A stretch of DNA of 64,000 bases, from the NCBI GenBank assembly GCA_963576565.1, contig OY755046.1, forward strand, positions 54,043,471 through 54,107,470, in the 5' to 3' direction. Source of the stretch: Aspidapion aeneum. Taxonomy: Eukaryota; Arthropoda; Insecta; Coleoptera; Brentidae. Below the pieces are notes generated by a model. The model made no database searches. It had not been told where the DNA came from and saw only the letters and a program-made list of their open reading frames with translations. The position numbers and the translations under genes were made by a program. This document shows, piece after piece, positions 9,826 to 20,469 of this stretch; the stretch's first letter is position 1, and every line of letters begins with the position of its first letter.

Positions 9826-9868
9826 ACAACGTGAGAAAAATTAATAGAAACTATTTAGTTATACTCAC

Positions 9869-10039
9869 ATCAAAGTGATCTTCACAAATGTGTATTAGAA
9901 AGGCCCTTGTGTCTCTTCAAGCAAGTTCTAGCCACTTTTTCCGTTCTTTTACTGCTGTAGGCACATGAATAAATAGTTTTTCAGGTGTTTTTATGCTAGT
10001 ATTCGAACACTGAGGCACTACACACCACTTATAGGACAT
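9869..10039 (-). pseudogene. THAP zinc-finger first exon with one in-frame TGA
   Basis: Reading leftwards from ATG at 10039, 57 codons end at a consensus donor GAT|GTGAGT. The peptide begins MSYKWCVVPQCSNTS and ends CEDHFD. It has the THAP C2CH spacing: C6-x4-C11, then 41 residues to C53-x2-H56, plus the conserved P27 and W36. THAP domains bind DNA and occur in host regulators and in P-element transposases. Codon 41 is TGA after WLELA; an Arg codon CGA there would restore a normal domain, so this is either a pseudogene, a recent nonsense allele or a sequence error. The downstream exons are not seen. The exon faces the 9159 exon (convergent). Confidence 0.7.
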
Positions 10040-10126
10040 TTTTTTAAATAAAAAATAGTAAAAACACAGACCAAAAACAAATAAACACTTGCATGTCGTG
10101 TATCTGTCCGCGAGTTTACTGCGCTG

Positions 10127-10134
10127 TGACGTCA
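10127..10134. promoter_or_regulatory. CRE-like palindrome TGACGTCA
   Basis: Perfect 8-bp cAMP-response-element palindrome about 90 bp upstream of the THAP exon ATG. It is a plausible core-promoter element by position; this is not proven. Confidence 0.4.
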
Positions 10135-10310
10135 TTGCAACGCCATGATAGAAATGAGCGTTTTAGCGGCAAATTCAAATCGGAAATTAAAAAACTTAAT
10201 TTTAAATGTAGTCAGAACAAAATATACTATTTTAATAATTTTGCGTAGCAAATTAGGGACCTGTGTATCATTCTAAACACTTTTCTAAAATTTGTCAAAT
10301 ACCCTATTGC

Positions 10311-10447
10311 CGCGTTGAGCGCGAGGAGTTAGTGGTTGTCGCGAAAGCAAGCCTGCTCTCTGGTCAAATCAAGACCGACTTTCAATAAATTCTGATTCGT
10401 TTTCTACGCGTACGACAAAGACAACTTACATGGCTGTCTTTTCTTAT
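10311..10447. repeat. Dispersed repeat R2, copy 1
   Basis: Shares GTTGTCGCGAAAG, CAAATCAAGACC and TTCTACGCGTACGACAAAGA with 33121-33254. It lies beside the THAP exon. Class unknown. Confidence 0.75.
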
Positions 10448-10487
10448 ACGCGCTTTTATTATATACAAATATATATACAAATACAGT

Positions 10488-10677
10488 CCGTAATGTGAGA
10501 ATCTAACAGCGTTTAACTAAGACACGTCAAAATTTCATGCATTTTCATTCAATTATTTTAGTCAAAGATAACCTCTCAGGAGCAGGATTATTAATGGTTA
10601 ATAATAAAACAATGAAAGTGCAAGCTTTTTGACGTTTCTTGATTAAACGCTCTCCCTTGGATTCTCGCATTTAATGG
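10488..10677. mobile_element. 190-bp foldback MITE
   Basis: Ends CCGTAATGTGAGAATC and (reverse complement) CCATTAAATGCGAGAATC continue inwards as imperfect inverted repeats of about 55 bp sharing GCGTTTAA and CGTCAAAA. No clear target duplication. Confidence 0.6.
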
Positions 10678-11537
10678 AAGAGAACGAATAACCAGACGGT
10701 CCATCGGTACTAATTGACTTAAGTATCAATAAATTATTCTACCTAAAAATTTATTCTTGAATTTGTTTGGAATTTAAATAGAAATTGTCTTATACATTGA
10801 AGAGAGAAGTCTGATTATTTATATGACATCTTAGCTTAATACGGAAGCTTATAACTTCGTTTATGATGTTCAGGTAACACCTTGCTTTAAGGACTTAAGA
10901 ATGAAGCAGGTGCGTGTTTAAATTATTTAATTAAACAAAAAAAAGCTCTTTACAAATTTAAAAAACCTAGCTACACAAGAATCTAGCTAAACATCTAGTA
11001 GCAGCTATACATTTGCTAGCCGTAGCTATAAATGTGGTGCCAGTGTGGAATGACAAACTAGCAAACTGTGGATCCGACATGCGAAGCCAACGAACACAGG
11101 GGCGAATCTCAGAATTATTATTAAAGCAGATAGAAACTGCTCCAATAATTTCCAAAAAAGTACTACCCTACTTCTTCTTCTTCTTCTTCAAGTGGCAGCC
11201 TGATCAACCAGAGCCCATCATTTTGCCCTCTCTGGTATTATCCGCCTCCTTCTTATTCCCATATTCTTAAGGTCATATTCGACTCTTTGTTTATTTCTGT
11301 CATATTCGACCTCGTCGATCCACCTTGTTTGTTGTGTCACTTTTATCCTTCCTGCAGGTTTTCAGTGAATTATTTTTTTAGGCTGATTTTCTAGTTTTGA
11401 TGAATCTTACGATGTTTGCGATAGTTAGTACTACCCTACTAAAAACCAGCAATCTTAACTTCTTTTCACTACTAATAGTAAAAGTAGTGCGAGGGTGATT
11501 CGTAAGTCCAACCAGTAGTTCACAAAGTAGACCCTTT
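10678..11537. other. Spacer without recognised gene
   Basis: AT-rich DNA with a short (TTC)n at about 11170-11189. The small ORFs on both strands around 11000 lack any recognised motif. From about 11200 the sequence may already belong to the decayed LINE that follows. Confidence 0.4.
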
Positions 11538-12160
11538 TTACCATACTCCAAGTCTTTCCCTTAACTCACACACTGGCTCTTCTTTTTTCTTGACAAAGTC
11601 GAGTATGTCAGCCCATCTGAGCAAGAGCAGGTCTTCCTCGCTCAGGATTGGTGTCCTGAATGTCTTTTGTCTCATTCTTGCGTAGGTCTTGTATTTTGTC
11701 ACATGGTGCCTTATTGTCTCTTCTGCCTGTTCACAGGCTGGGCAGGTAAAGTCGTTCTGAACTATTTTATATGTCATGTACTCCACCAACCGACTATGTT
11801 CAGTTAGAATACCTATCTGCAAGCTAACGTCTTTTCGTGACCTTCCCAGCAACGGTCTAAGTTTGGTTGCTCTTGGTCGGTCTACGAATACTTTGGCAAC
11901 CTATTCCTGGTTTCTAGAAGTTTTTTAGTGCATTCTGCATATCCACATCTCTTTGGTAACGCCCAGAAGTGACTTTGAGCCTACATATTCGGTTCTTGCT
12001 CCGAGCCGAGCGAGTTTATCCACCGTCACCTTTTTTCAATTTCCTTCCAGCGCCTCTGAGCATTATTCAATTAAGGCGTCAACAATGTTAGGTGCGCTGA
12101 GCGCCATTATGGTGGCCTGGCTATCAAATCCTATATGCTCGTCCTTGCCTATCTAACTAA
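11538..12160 (-). mobile_element. RNase H-bearing LINE fragment (R1/I/LOA-like group), 3' part
   Basis: In the minus direction the pieces FDSQATIMAL and TVDKLARLGA (RNase H motifs, near 12120 and 12020) are followed by an open 104-aa stretch with a Cys pair CPAC and then RWADILDFVK. This is the post-RNase H tail seen again at 37385-38118 (RWPDILAFVQ). Several stops and shifts lie between the two pieces. The exact clade is not resolved. Confidence 0.65.
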
Positions 12161-13559
12161 ATTCGTGATTATTATTTCTCATTGGGATAAAGGAAGGCTT
12201 TTGGAAATGGTTATTCTTGAAATCAACTGCCCCTAAAAAATAACCAATCTATTATTTTTTTAACAGCGAGTGTAAGTTTTATGTCTCTCAACAATGGTTT
12301 CATCGATGGAACAATGGCATTTTTTCCATTCTTGGATGTATGGTGTATAATGAATGCAAAATGAACACTACTTAAACTAATGTTTATCCTTTAAACTCTA
12401 ACGTTGGCGTGTCCCAGTGGGACTCGTTTGGTTTCAGTAAGATCTGCTATCTTATTTCTAGGCAACGCCTTTCCATTTCCCTGACCTTTTCACATAGAAT
12501 TTTCTCTTGAGGAGATACATTAAATAATGGACTTACCAGAAAAATCTACAACCCTAGAAAATGGAGAAAAATGTGCTATCCGGGTTGATGTTAACGGCAT
12601 TTTGCTGCTTTGTGCAGAAAGTCCTAAGGAATATTTAATAAAATGGCCAACAACTACTCGATGAAATCTTAAAAATGTTGTGAAGAAGAGTTCTCATTTT
12701 AAGTTTTCTTTCCAATTCTGTGAAATTTCAGGCTACGACAAAAACTACCCCCGATATGCCGAGCTGGAGGGGGTGCAAAAAAAGGCCCGCCACCGCCGCT
12801 GCTGGAAATGCCGGCGACTGACGATAGCAAAAAGTGCAACTTAGGGGTAACGAGGAAGAAATAGGGTAGCATTTGATACTTAAGTTTAAAGCTAACGCAA
12901 ACGATTCACTGGCTGCTATGGCTGATTCAAATACTGAAAATTTTCCGGGTAGTGTTGGTGATTTTGATCGCGATGCAGATCCGCCTCATTAAGGTCCTCA
13001 GGTTCTCTAGAAATAAGAAAAATTGGAGCACTTGCATACCACTATGTGGTAACATCAGCCGACCACACGTAGACCTTCCGGTTCCTTGTAACACCACATG
13101 AAAATTTCACGAAAGTAACCATAACCCTTTCTGTGTGGATTTGCGAGAGAGTGACAGCGATTGAGTGCCCAGTTAAATCAGCCTCAGCTGTTTATAAATC
13201 TGGTGAGCCCCCACAGTAAACTAATTATAGCCCCCGAGATCTTAGTGAGGTAAGTGAGAAATAGAGCACCATATCTCGTACTAGCAAAACTAAGGCATGT
13301 GTTATGCTTTCAGGTTCCTGTTCCCTCCTGCAACTACGGCAGCAGTCGTTTTCCGGTATGTTCAATGGTTGGCTTGCGCTCTGAATTGGTAATAACATTT
13401 AGTGACCAATGTCTACTACAGCTACTCCGTCTGTACCTAAATAAGGCTGTAGCTGTCTTCTTCTCACTTCAATTACAGCTACTATGAATTGCTGCAAGTT
13501 TCTAACCTCACCCATCTTATCTCTGATACCTTTACCACAATATTTTTAATGAGAGATTA
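12161..13559. other. Spacer, mostly unrecognised
   Basis: Contains one small ORF (12527-12664, listed) and a GC-richer patch near 12750-12830. No terminal repeats or RNA genes are seen. It may hold deeply decayed LINE sequence between the RNase H fragments on either side. Confidence 0.35.
12527..12664 (+). CDS. Small hypothetical ORF, 45 aa
   Basis: ATG to TGA, beginning MDLPEKSTTLENGEKC. The ATG has A at -3 (AATAATGG). The acidic/polar start and hydrophobic GILLL patch give no recognisable domain. It could be chance or the remnant of an exon; no splice signals are evident. Confidence 0.15.
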   Translation: MDLPEKSTTLENGEKCAIRVDVNGILLLCAESPKEYLIKWPTTTR

Positions 13560-13760
13560 CACCAGGCTTACTGAATTAGCCACCGTATTGTGAACTGGGA
13601 TATAGTCTTTATCTACACCTGCTTTGGCTGGTCTATCGGCCACCTTAATAATTTCTATGTGCAAGTGACCTTAAAGCCAACAAAGAGTGACCCGATATCG
13701 GCTTAGAGCCTTGATCGCAGACCAAATGTCCATGAAAATTACAATAGACCTTGGAATTGC
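13560..13760 (-). mobile_element. RNase H LINE fragment
   Basis: Minus-strand translation gives a decayed RNase H: IWSAIKALS (compare SDSQAALKAL) and then HLHIEIIKVADRPAKAG (compare GHxGIxGNExADxLAKxG). The active-site context is eroded. It is the same broad group as 11538-12160 and 37385-38118. Confidence 0.5.
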
Positions 13761-15127
13761 AGGAACAAGGTGGAGGTTAAGAAGATTGAAATATCTCCTC
13801 CTGGAAAATAGTGCAGGAAACAGGGAGCTTATGGGACTCCGATGGTCTTCAAAAACTATCTTGTTCTATTCAATGCAAATGTTTCTGCACTCTCGTTCTG
13901 GTTTGTTACTCAAAGGGCTTGGATACGATCGAGCGCCACATACTCGTGAGTATTTCCAAGCATCCAAACCATGGAGAATTAGTTTTCTCCAAGCCAGACC
14001 GCTGTGCTGCTGGGAAGAGCTGATATTCTTATTTCTTTCTCCCTCTATCTGTTTATGGATAGAAGGGGTCGTAAGGAGAGGAACAACAAAGCGTTTTATG
14101 GGTGCAATAGTATTATAGGGGTCGGATTGTATTGTATATTGTATAAGATGTAGGTCAGCGATTTTTGGGTAATCGATACCTTTATTTAAATGCTTTATCA
14201 ATAGACATTTTACACATAAAAGAATACGGTTGCAACAGAGTAAATAGCTTGAATTAACTTCTTAACATTGAATAAATACACTTTTAAGATTTAACAGTTG
14301 TAATTTTTTCATTAAATCAACAAAGTAGTATTTTTATTTTAATTTAAGTGGAAGACCTTACTTCTTAACATGTCCTAACGAGTCCTCAAAATGTTCAATA
14401 CTGCAATATAATGAGGGTAAAAATAAATTATTTATAAACATTATACGGATTAAAGGTTTTTATAAACTCTCTTATTTACTTTTATTTATTTTCCTCAATA
14501 AGAAAATACGTTAAGAGTATACTTTTGCTGACTAAATATTTTGTTTTAAATTTTCCAACTTGACAGGGTCATGCAAAAAGTAATTTGAAAGTAAAAGCAT
14601 TAAAATACTATCTTCTATTTAATATGTACGATATAGGTATCCAACTTGATTACTGGAAGGGACTGGCTTTCAAGACATTTTATATTTAGTTCTAGTAACG
14701 GCTGACTTCATGTCTTTGCCTTTTATTTTGGAAATTGACCGCTCTCTCCACTCTTCTCGTTTCTCAGGATATCTGTCAGTATTCTTAGTGTGGGCATTTG
14801 TCAACTTTTATATTTGGTAATGGCCCGATTTGTTTCCTAAGTGGATCTCTTACATTCGGGATGTTTCCGAAAGATCTGTCCACTTAAATTAAGAAGAATA
14901 GATCAGGGAGCTTCAATGATGTAAATTGTTTTGGATTCTGAAATTATAAAGTTTTGCGTTAAATATAGTTTATAATTAAATTAATTAATTCTTAAATCTT
15001 ATTAAAATAATTTGCCGTATTTGGGAAGATGTTTTTTGTTGTATTCATTTGTTTATTTCTCATAAGACCTTAAACTCATTCTACTTACATTAATTTTTAT
15101 CTTATCTTACATTTTATGATCTCTTTT
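13761..15127. other. AT-rich spacer without recognised gene
   Basis: The 143-aa ORF at 13687-14118 (plus) overlaps antisense RNase H debris and has no family signature. From 14150 onward the sequence is AT-rich and featureless to me. Confidence 0.4.
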
Positions 15128-15700
15128 TTTTTTTTCGTTTCACCTATATATGATTTACCACACTCACACGGGATTTGGTAAATTCATTCCTAATTATTTG
15201 AGGGATTTTCTGGTTTTGTTTTAGTTAAAAACTCCTTATGGTATTTCTCGTTGAAAATACTGTTTTTACATTATAGTGTTTGGCTATTTGTCTTATATTT
15301 TCTAAAATCCCTTGAACATATAGAATGTTAATAACACCCAACGGATTATTATTTTGAGAATTTGCTACATTTGGTTTGTTTTCAATTTTAGAGATCGTTG
15401 AGCTTATTAATTTCTCAGAATAACCATTCTGTTTTAAAGTTCTTTTAAATGTTGTTAATTTCTGTGCCTAAATCTTCATTATTACTACAAATATTTACGG
15501 CTCCTAAATACTAACTTCTTATAACTCCTTGTTTTGTAGCAATAGAATGATTAGACTTAAAATTTAGGAACTGTCCTTTGTGTGTAAGTTGCCTATTTAC
15601 AGTGGTTTGAAGGTTTCTGTCTAATCGTTTGACAAGAACATCCAAAAAAGGTAAGGCCTTTTTCAATTTCATGGTGCATTTGATTGCTAGTCGAATACCG
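15128..15700 (-). mobile_element. Penelope-like element 1, 3' half (end of RT plus GIY-YIG)
   Basis: Read on the minus strand this half carries the post-RT phrase FLDVLVKRLDRNL, then QLTHKGQFLNFKSNHS, and a C-terminal GIY-YIG endonuclease start IPCECGKSYIGETK near 15170-15130. This domain order is diagnostic of Penelope-like elements. Several stops are present. The element resumes at 17441 because a Transib-like element sits inside it. Confidence 0.8.
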
Positions 15701-17440
15701 CACAGAGGGGCAAAATCAAAAAAACATGCAATTTAGTGCAGAACTCTTTTATCTAATATGGGAGATATTTTTACTGAAAACTATTTATTAATAATCGCTT
15801 TACCATAGCAAGTTAGCTTCGGATAGTCAAACGTTAAACAAATGAATAAAACACCTTGTCAAAGTTAGCGTGTTTTGAAAACTGACGTTGCGTAGTTGTT
15901 TTAAGAACACAAATAAATCAACTTTGCCACAATTTTTAATGTTGATCAAGTTTGGTTAAAATAATTTTAATTATATCAGATAATCACTATGGTGAGTACA
16001 TTATTATCGTATAACAAAAATGCAAAATTTTTTGTTGTTTTTCTTCAAACTGCCATTCTTGTAAAATCTTTCAAAAATTTATTATTTTCTTTAATTTTAA
16101 AAATATACGTGGACACAAAGTAACTTGTCGCCCGCTGTCGCGGGCCAATTTTAACATGTCATTTTTTATTGAACCTTTTTTTTGCTAGTTTTTGCTAATA
16201 TCGCCGGAATTAATTTTTAAATATTAACATTTTTCTCCAAACTTAGCGAAATATGTGTTTTAATTGTAGTATAGATACTTAAAATACAAAGTGCTAAATA
16301 CATATACATCTACACATATTATTATTATACTTATTATATATTAAGGAATAAAAGTCACACCTTATCCCTAAGCAAAAAGTTTGTAGCCTGAGCGTAGCGA
16401 GGTATATAATTGGCCAAGAGCTAACAAGACATTAATTACGAATTTTAGGAGATATTTTTTAAACTTTTGGATTTTTCTGCCCTAAAATTAAATTATAATT
16501 ATAATTATGTGGTTTTCAGCTACTTTACTAAAAACAATGTCTGATAGAGCCTTTTATTTTGAATTTTAAGTATAAAAAGTGACAGTTTTATCGCTAAAAT
16601 AAGGATTAAGGAGGGCCCTATTCTTATAATATACATATACCAAGGATAAAAGTGACACTTTTTATTTCAAGGTAAAAAGTTTTTAGCATGAGCGTAGCGA
16701 AAGCTACAATTCGTTGAAGGATAAAAATACTCTTTTATAACGAGGTTATACGTAAATTTTACACTTTCAGACCGATCGTTTTTTTAACTTATTATTTGAT
16801 TTATTAATATAGTTAAATTATTTTTTGTTTTGGTTAGTGTAATATATAAACATGTTTATTTATAAACAAAAAAAGCTTCCAGTGGCGTATATAGAAAAAT
16901 GTCTCGGGATGGGCCCGACACAGTTTTGGGGGGAACCGAACCACATGAGTCCGTATTTTATGCTGTTTTATATTGGTATTCATGAAATATGTGGAAAATA
17001 TTTGGAAAAATCTTAACTTCGGGGGGGGGGGGGGGGGGGGGCAGGCTCCCTCTTATATACACCATTGAAAGCTTCTGTCAAGTCGTTTTAAAAATGGCGA
17101 AAGTCAGTCAGAAGAAAAGTGTGCAAAATATTATGTTGGATCTGCAAAGTTTTTTTTTGGGGGGGGGGGTTGTGTTTTCAATTTTGGGGAGGGGGCAAAC
17201 TCGTTTCTGAAGGCTCGACACCATAATATAATATTTTGTAAACATTGCCGTCGTACATAGTATTTTAGGAAATATTTTGAAGCTTATTCAACCACTTATA
17301 CCTAGACTAACAGCTCGAGGTCACTTTTTTTTTATTTTGGATCACTAAGTAATTCATTTTAAACATTCCTGACTACAAAGGAATACATCCATTGCCCTGT
17401 GGGACTTTATCGCATCTTTTTGTGCTTCTGCCCCACTGTG
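15701..17440. mobile_element. Transib-like DNA transposon, non-autonomous, 1740 bp
   Basis: Terminal inverted repeats start CACAGAGGGGCAAAATC on the left and CACAGTGGGGCAGAAGC on the right (reverse complement) and match at 30 of the first 40 positions. They are flanked by an exact 5-bp duplication TACCG (15696-15700, 17441-17445). The empty site is visible in the second Penelope-like copy near 53728 as GATTACCGTTCAG. A 5-bp TSD and CACWRTGG ends are the hallmark of Transib, the RAG1-related superfamily. No transposase ORF is present. Two related segments with AGCGTAGCGA lie at 16390 and 16690. A hAT MITE is nested at 16880-17067. Confidence 0.75.
16880..17067. mobile_element. hAT-type MITE H1, copy 1 (188 bp)
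   Basis: Ends CAGTGGCGTATATAG and, reversed, CAATGGTGTATATAA. The exact 8-bp target duplication AAAGCTTC is at 16872-16879 and 17068-17075. The interior has a G-run of about 20. The same family, with its own exact TSD, is at 39546-39723; both share CATRAAATATGTGGAAA inside. Confidence 0.9.
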
Positions 17441-18112
17441 TACCGTTCAGATGGTGTAGAAAATTCTGTAGTTCGTCATCATTTTCCGGCCATATAATAA
17501 ATGTATCGTAGCCATAGTTTTGGGTTGAGTCTTTCTGTGTTGATCGCATGGTCCTCGAACCACTACATTTAGATGTTTGCTACCAGTGGCGAAAGAGACC
17601 AACCCATCGGAAGTCCATCATTTTGCGCGTAAAACTTATCTTTCACTTGAAAGTAAGGGTTATGAAAACAAAGCTCCAATAAATCCATCACCCCCTCCAC
17701 CGATGGCGTTGTTTTCTCGTGAAGTGTATCATCAGTTTGTAATCTGTTTTTAAATATACTGTGTGACTCATTTATTAGCACGTTGGTGTAAAGACTTTCT
17801 ACATCAAAACTTCTAACTCAATTTTTTTTTAAATCTCGAAAAAATGTTCCGAGTTTTTGACAAAAGATTCGGACAATGGAACCCAAATTTTATTTATATA
17901 TTATTTCTACTCAATCATTGTCTACGAGTTTCAAATAGTGCTTAGCTTTGTTGCAATAACTCCCTAATATGTTCTGCTTTATGATCATTAAACATTTGTT
18001 TCCCAAATACGATAGCCGTTGTAACGTTTTATTCTTAAGTGTCAACTTTCTCACCAAACCCTGTCTTATAATATCATTCTTATTTCCAACGTGCATCATT
18101 AGCCAGTGATCT
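17441..18112 (-). mobile_element. Penelope-like element 1, 5' half (RT core)
   Basis: Minus strand: an upstream region, then the RT motif A phrase SFDVESLYTNV near 17810, and an open 70-aa stretch ending YAQNDGLPMGWSLSPLVANI, which is the Penelope-like RT motif. Downstream, the sequence corresponding to RYMDDTFIIWP in copy 2 lacks 11 bases here, removing the catalytic Asp pair and shifting the frame. The break lies between two ACA triplets (microhomology). It joins the 15128-15700 half across the Transib insertion. Confidence 0.85.
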
Positions 18113-18219
18113 AATTGAGCATTATAAAGTTTTCACGGTATTAGTGAGCAAAATGTAGTTTTAAGTATGGGTGTTAAGGAGGTCTTGGAACAGATGGGTT
18201 ATGGGGTCAAAAAGCTTGA

Positions 18220-18470
18220 AAAAGGTGTGAAAATTAAAGGAAGAAAATATGGTTTGAAAATAGTTTTGTTGTACATTAGTTATGTGCGCATTTGTAGCAT
18301 TCTAAGCGTGCAAAAATTTCGGGGGGAGATGAGAGGTTTACAATAGAATTTTGGAAAGTTGTGTTGGGCTTGGGAATTCCACAAAATGTTAATTTCTAGC
18401 ATTTTTTTTAGTCTGTAAAATTTTTTGTTAGTTTTGTCACTTGTGCCCCTTTATCAAGATTATAGTTAAA
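18220..18470. repeat. Dispersed repeat R3, copy 1
   Basis: Shares AATAGAATTTTGGAAA, the TTTCGGGGGG/CTTCGGGGGG block, CCACAAAATGTTAATTTC-like sequence and GTCACTTGTG with 49280-49600 in the same orientation. Class unknown. Confidence 0.6.
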
Positions 18471-20469
18471 TTGGATTAAAATATAAAAACGGAGTATAAT
18501 GGATCTAATACCTTCCCAACTAAAAGATATTGAAATGAAAGAAATAGTCCTTGTTGGGTAAAAATTATTGCTTTAAAATTAAATTTTGCGTTTCTTTTCA
18601 ATATCTCGAAAACTAAAGTTTTGACAGTATTTTTAGTTATTACAAAAATGGTTGCAAGAAATTTTACCAATGCCGTGTTTCAATGAATGTTGTTGTTTAT
18701 TATATAATTTTTTAAACATTGAACTCAAATGTAGTACAGTAGAGCCATTCATAAGACCTAGTTGTTGTGGGTGTTAAGGTTGTGGGCGCTACTAAATATT
18801 TTAATATTTTTCAGTCCTAAAAATTCGGGTGGTACAGCCTTGCCATATCTGGCTAATATACCTGAACAGGTTTCCAAAACTTTTGACCATCTCTTACGAA
18901 TTCCCTTATCTCCATCTTTTCCCAGGATGGGCTCGGAAAATCTCCATAACGATGGAAATCTCCATGATTGGTGTGTCTAACTGTTTAAATACTCTGTCCA
19001 AAATGCGTAAATCCACGGTAATCGATGGAAGTTGGGGATAGATTTGCCACCTAGATAAACAGAAAGTTTTGATGCAAAACTAAGGTAAGAGTTTTGTGAG
19101 AACTTAGAGAGCGATTTAGAAAGAAATAAAATATTGACACTATAAATAAATATTAAATGAACATAAAAGCTTACACTAATCTGAAAGTAATGGTAAATAA
19201 AGGTAATATAAAATAAATAGAGAAATCATAGATATTAGAGAGATTTTGAAACGCTTAAAATTTTGAAATTTATTATGCCAGTCAAAAAAAGACATTTGAA
19301 ACGTCTTAAAAAATACTGTTATTGTCTGTGTCAGTTATCAATTATTATATTATGTCTGTATTATATTTAAAAAAAATAAAATGGAGAACATTACAGAGTT
19401 GGTTCTTGAGTTAAATGTACTAAATAACGATAACAATAAAGAAACGTTTTCTTTAAAATGGACTTTGTTATGTTTAATAAAGACAAAAGAATGCCAAGTT
19501 GCTAATGCGCATCCTCAGTTACAACCATAAAAATAACGAACTGTCAAATAAACGTTTAAAAATATTGTTTTGGTAAATCTGGTTAAAATCCACCAGGAGT
19601 TGCACCTTGAAGAAGATTAAAATTGTATAATATGCATTTCATTACTGATTCTTTTATTGGAATAACTTATTTTTGATGAAGACTTTTTGATTGCAACTAG
19701 TTTTTTCTATTAATGGAACTACAGAGTTTATTAAACCTGGGTTCCTAAACCTTAAAAGCTAGAGCAATACAATATACTTTACCAACAAGTTGGCATGTAG
19801 TACACTCGTGATCACCAAGAAACATTAAGTCAGTAAGCCACCCCCCCTGAAAGTCACTGAATATTGACCCCTAAAACATGAAGTTTTCCCAAAAATCAAG
19901 CCTCGCCCCAGCGTTCATCTCTGCGTGTCGATCGGCGCTCAAGCTCCCCCCAGGATTTATTTCTGCGTACGTCACTGACTAAGTGTCTAGCTCCAAGAAT
20001 GTTATAATTTACTCTTTGGGTTTTAGTTTCTTGAGTGTTAACTGTGGGTATTTTATGTTTAAAACGATTCATTCTAAAGTTGTCTGTGACCGATCGACTT
20101 GCAAAATGTAGGAAATCCTCGACAGTCCTGCATCTAAAAGAGTGTGTGTACCTTTTTATCTGGCTCATTTGGAACAGGCTAATCTACTATTATAAATGAT
20201 GGCCTCAGCTTTGGAAAGAATGCTCTCTTTAGCCCATTTGACTGATTGTTTTCACCCTCCAGAGAAAAGCGACTCAACATCTACACTCTCCCAGGCTTTA
20301 CGCTTCAGGAAAAATAATTAGTTTTTAGGGTAATGACTGTCTAAGTACGTCGACAGGGTTAAATTTATTTTGAGTTATTCTTCTTTCTTTTTATATAATT
20401 GCGATTCTTACTTTCATTTTAGTGGAATAGAAGGAATTAAATTTGGAATAAAAGAGTTTAGTTCTCTTT
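18471..20469. other. AT-rich spacer without recognised gene
   Basis: A 90-aa minus-strand ORF at 19896-20168 (begins MSQIKRYTHSFRCRT) is Arg/Asn-rich, has no motif I can name, and might be a retroelement remnant. Nothing else is supported. Confidence 0.35.

Noticed and set aside
15701..15735. Full recombination signal (heptamer-spacer-nonamer) at the left Transib end
   Set aside because: The left heptamer is CACAGAG and spacing does not fit 12 or 23; only a TIR resemblance is claimed.
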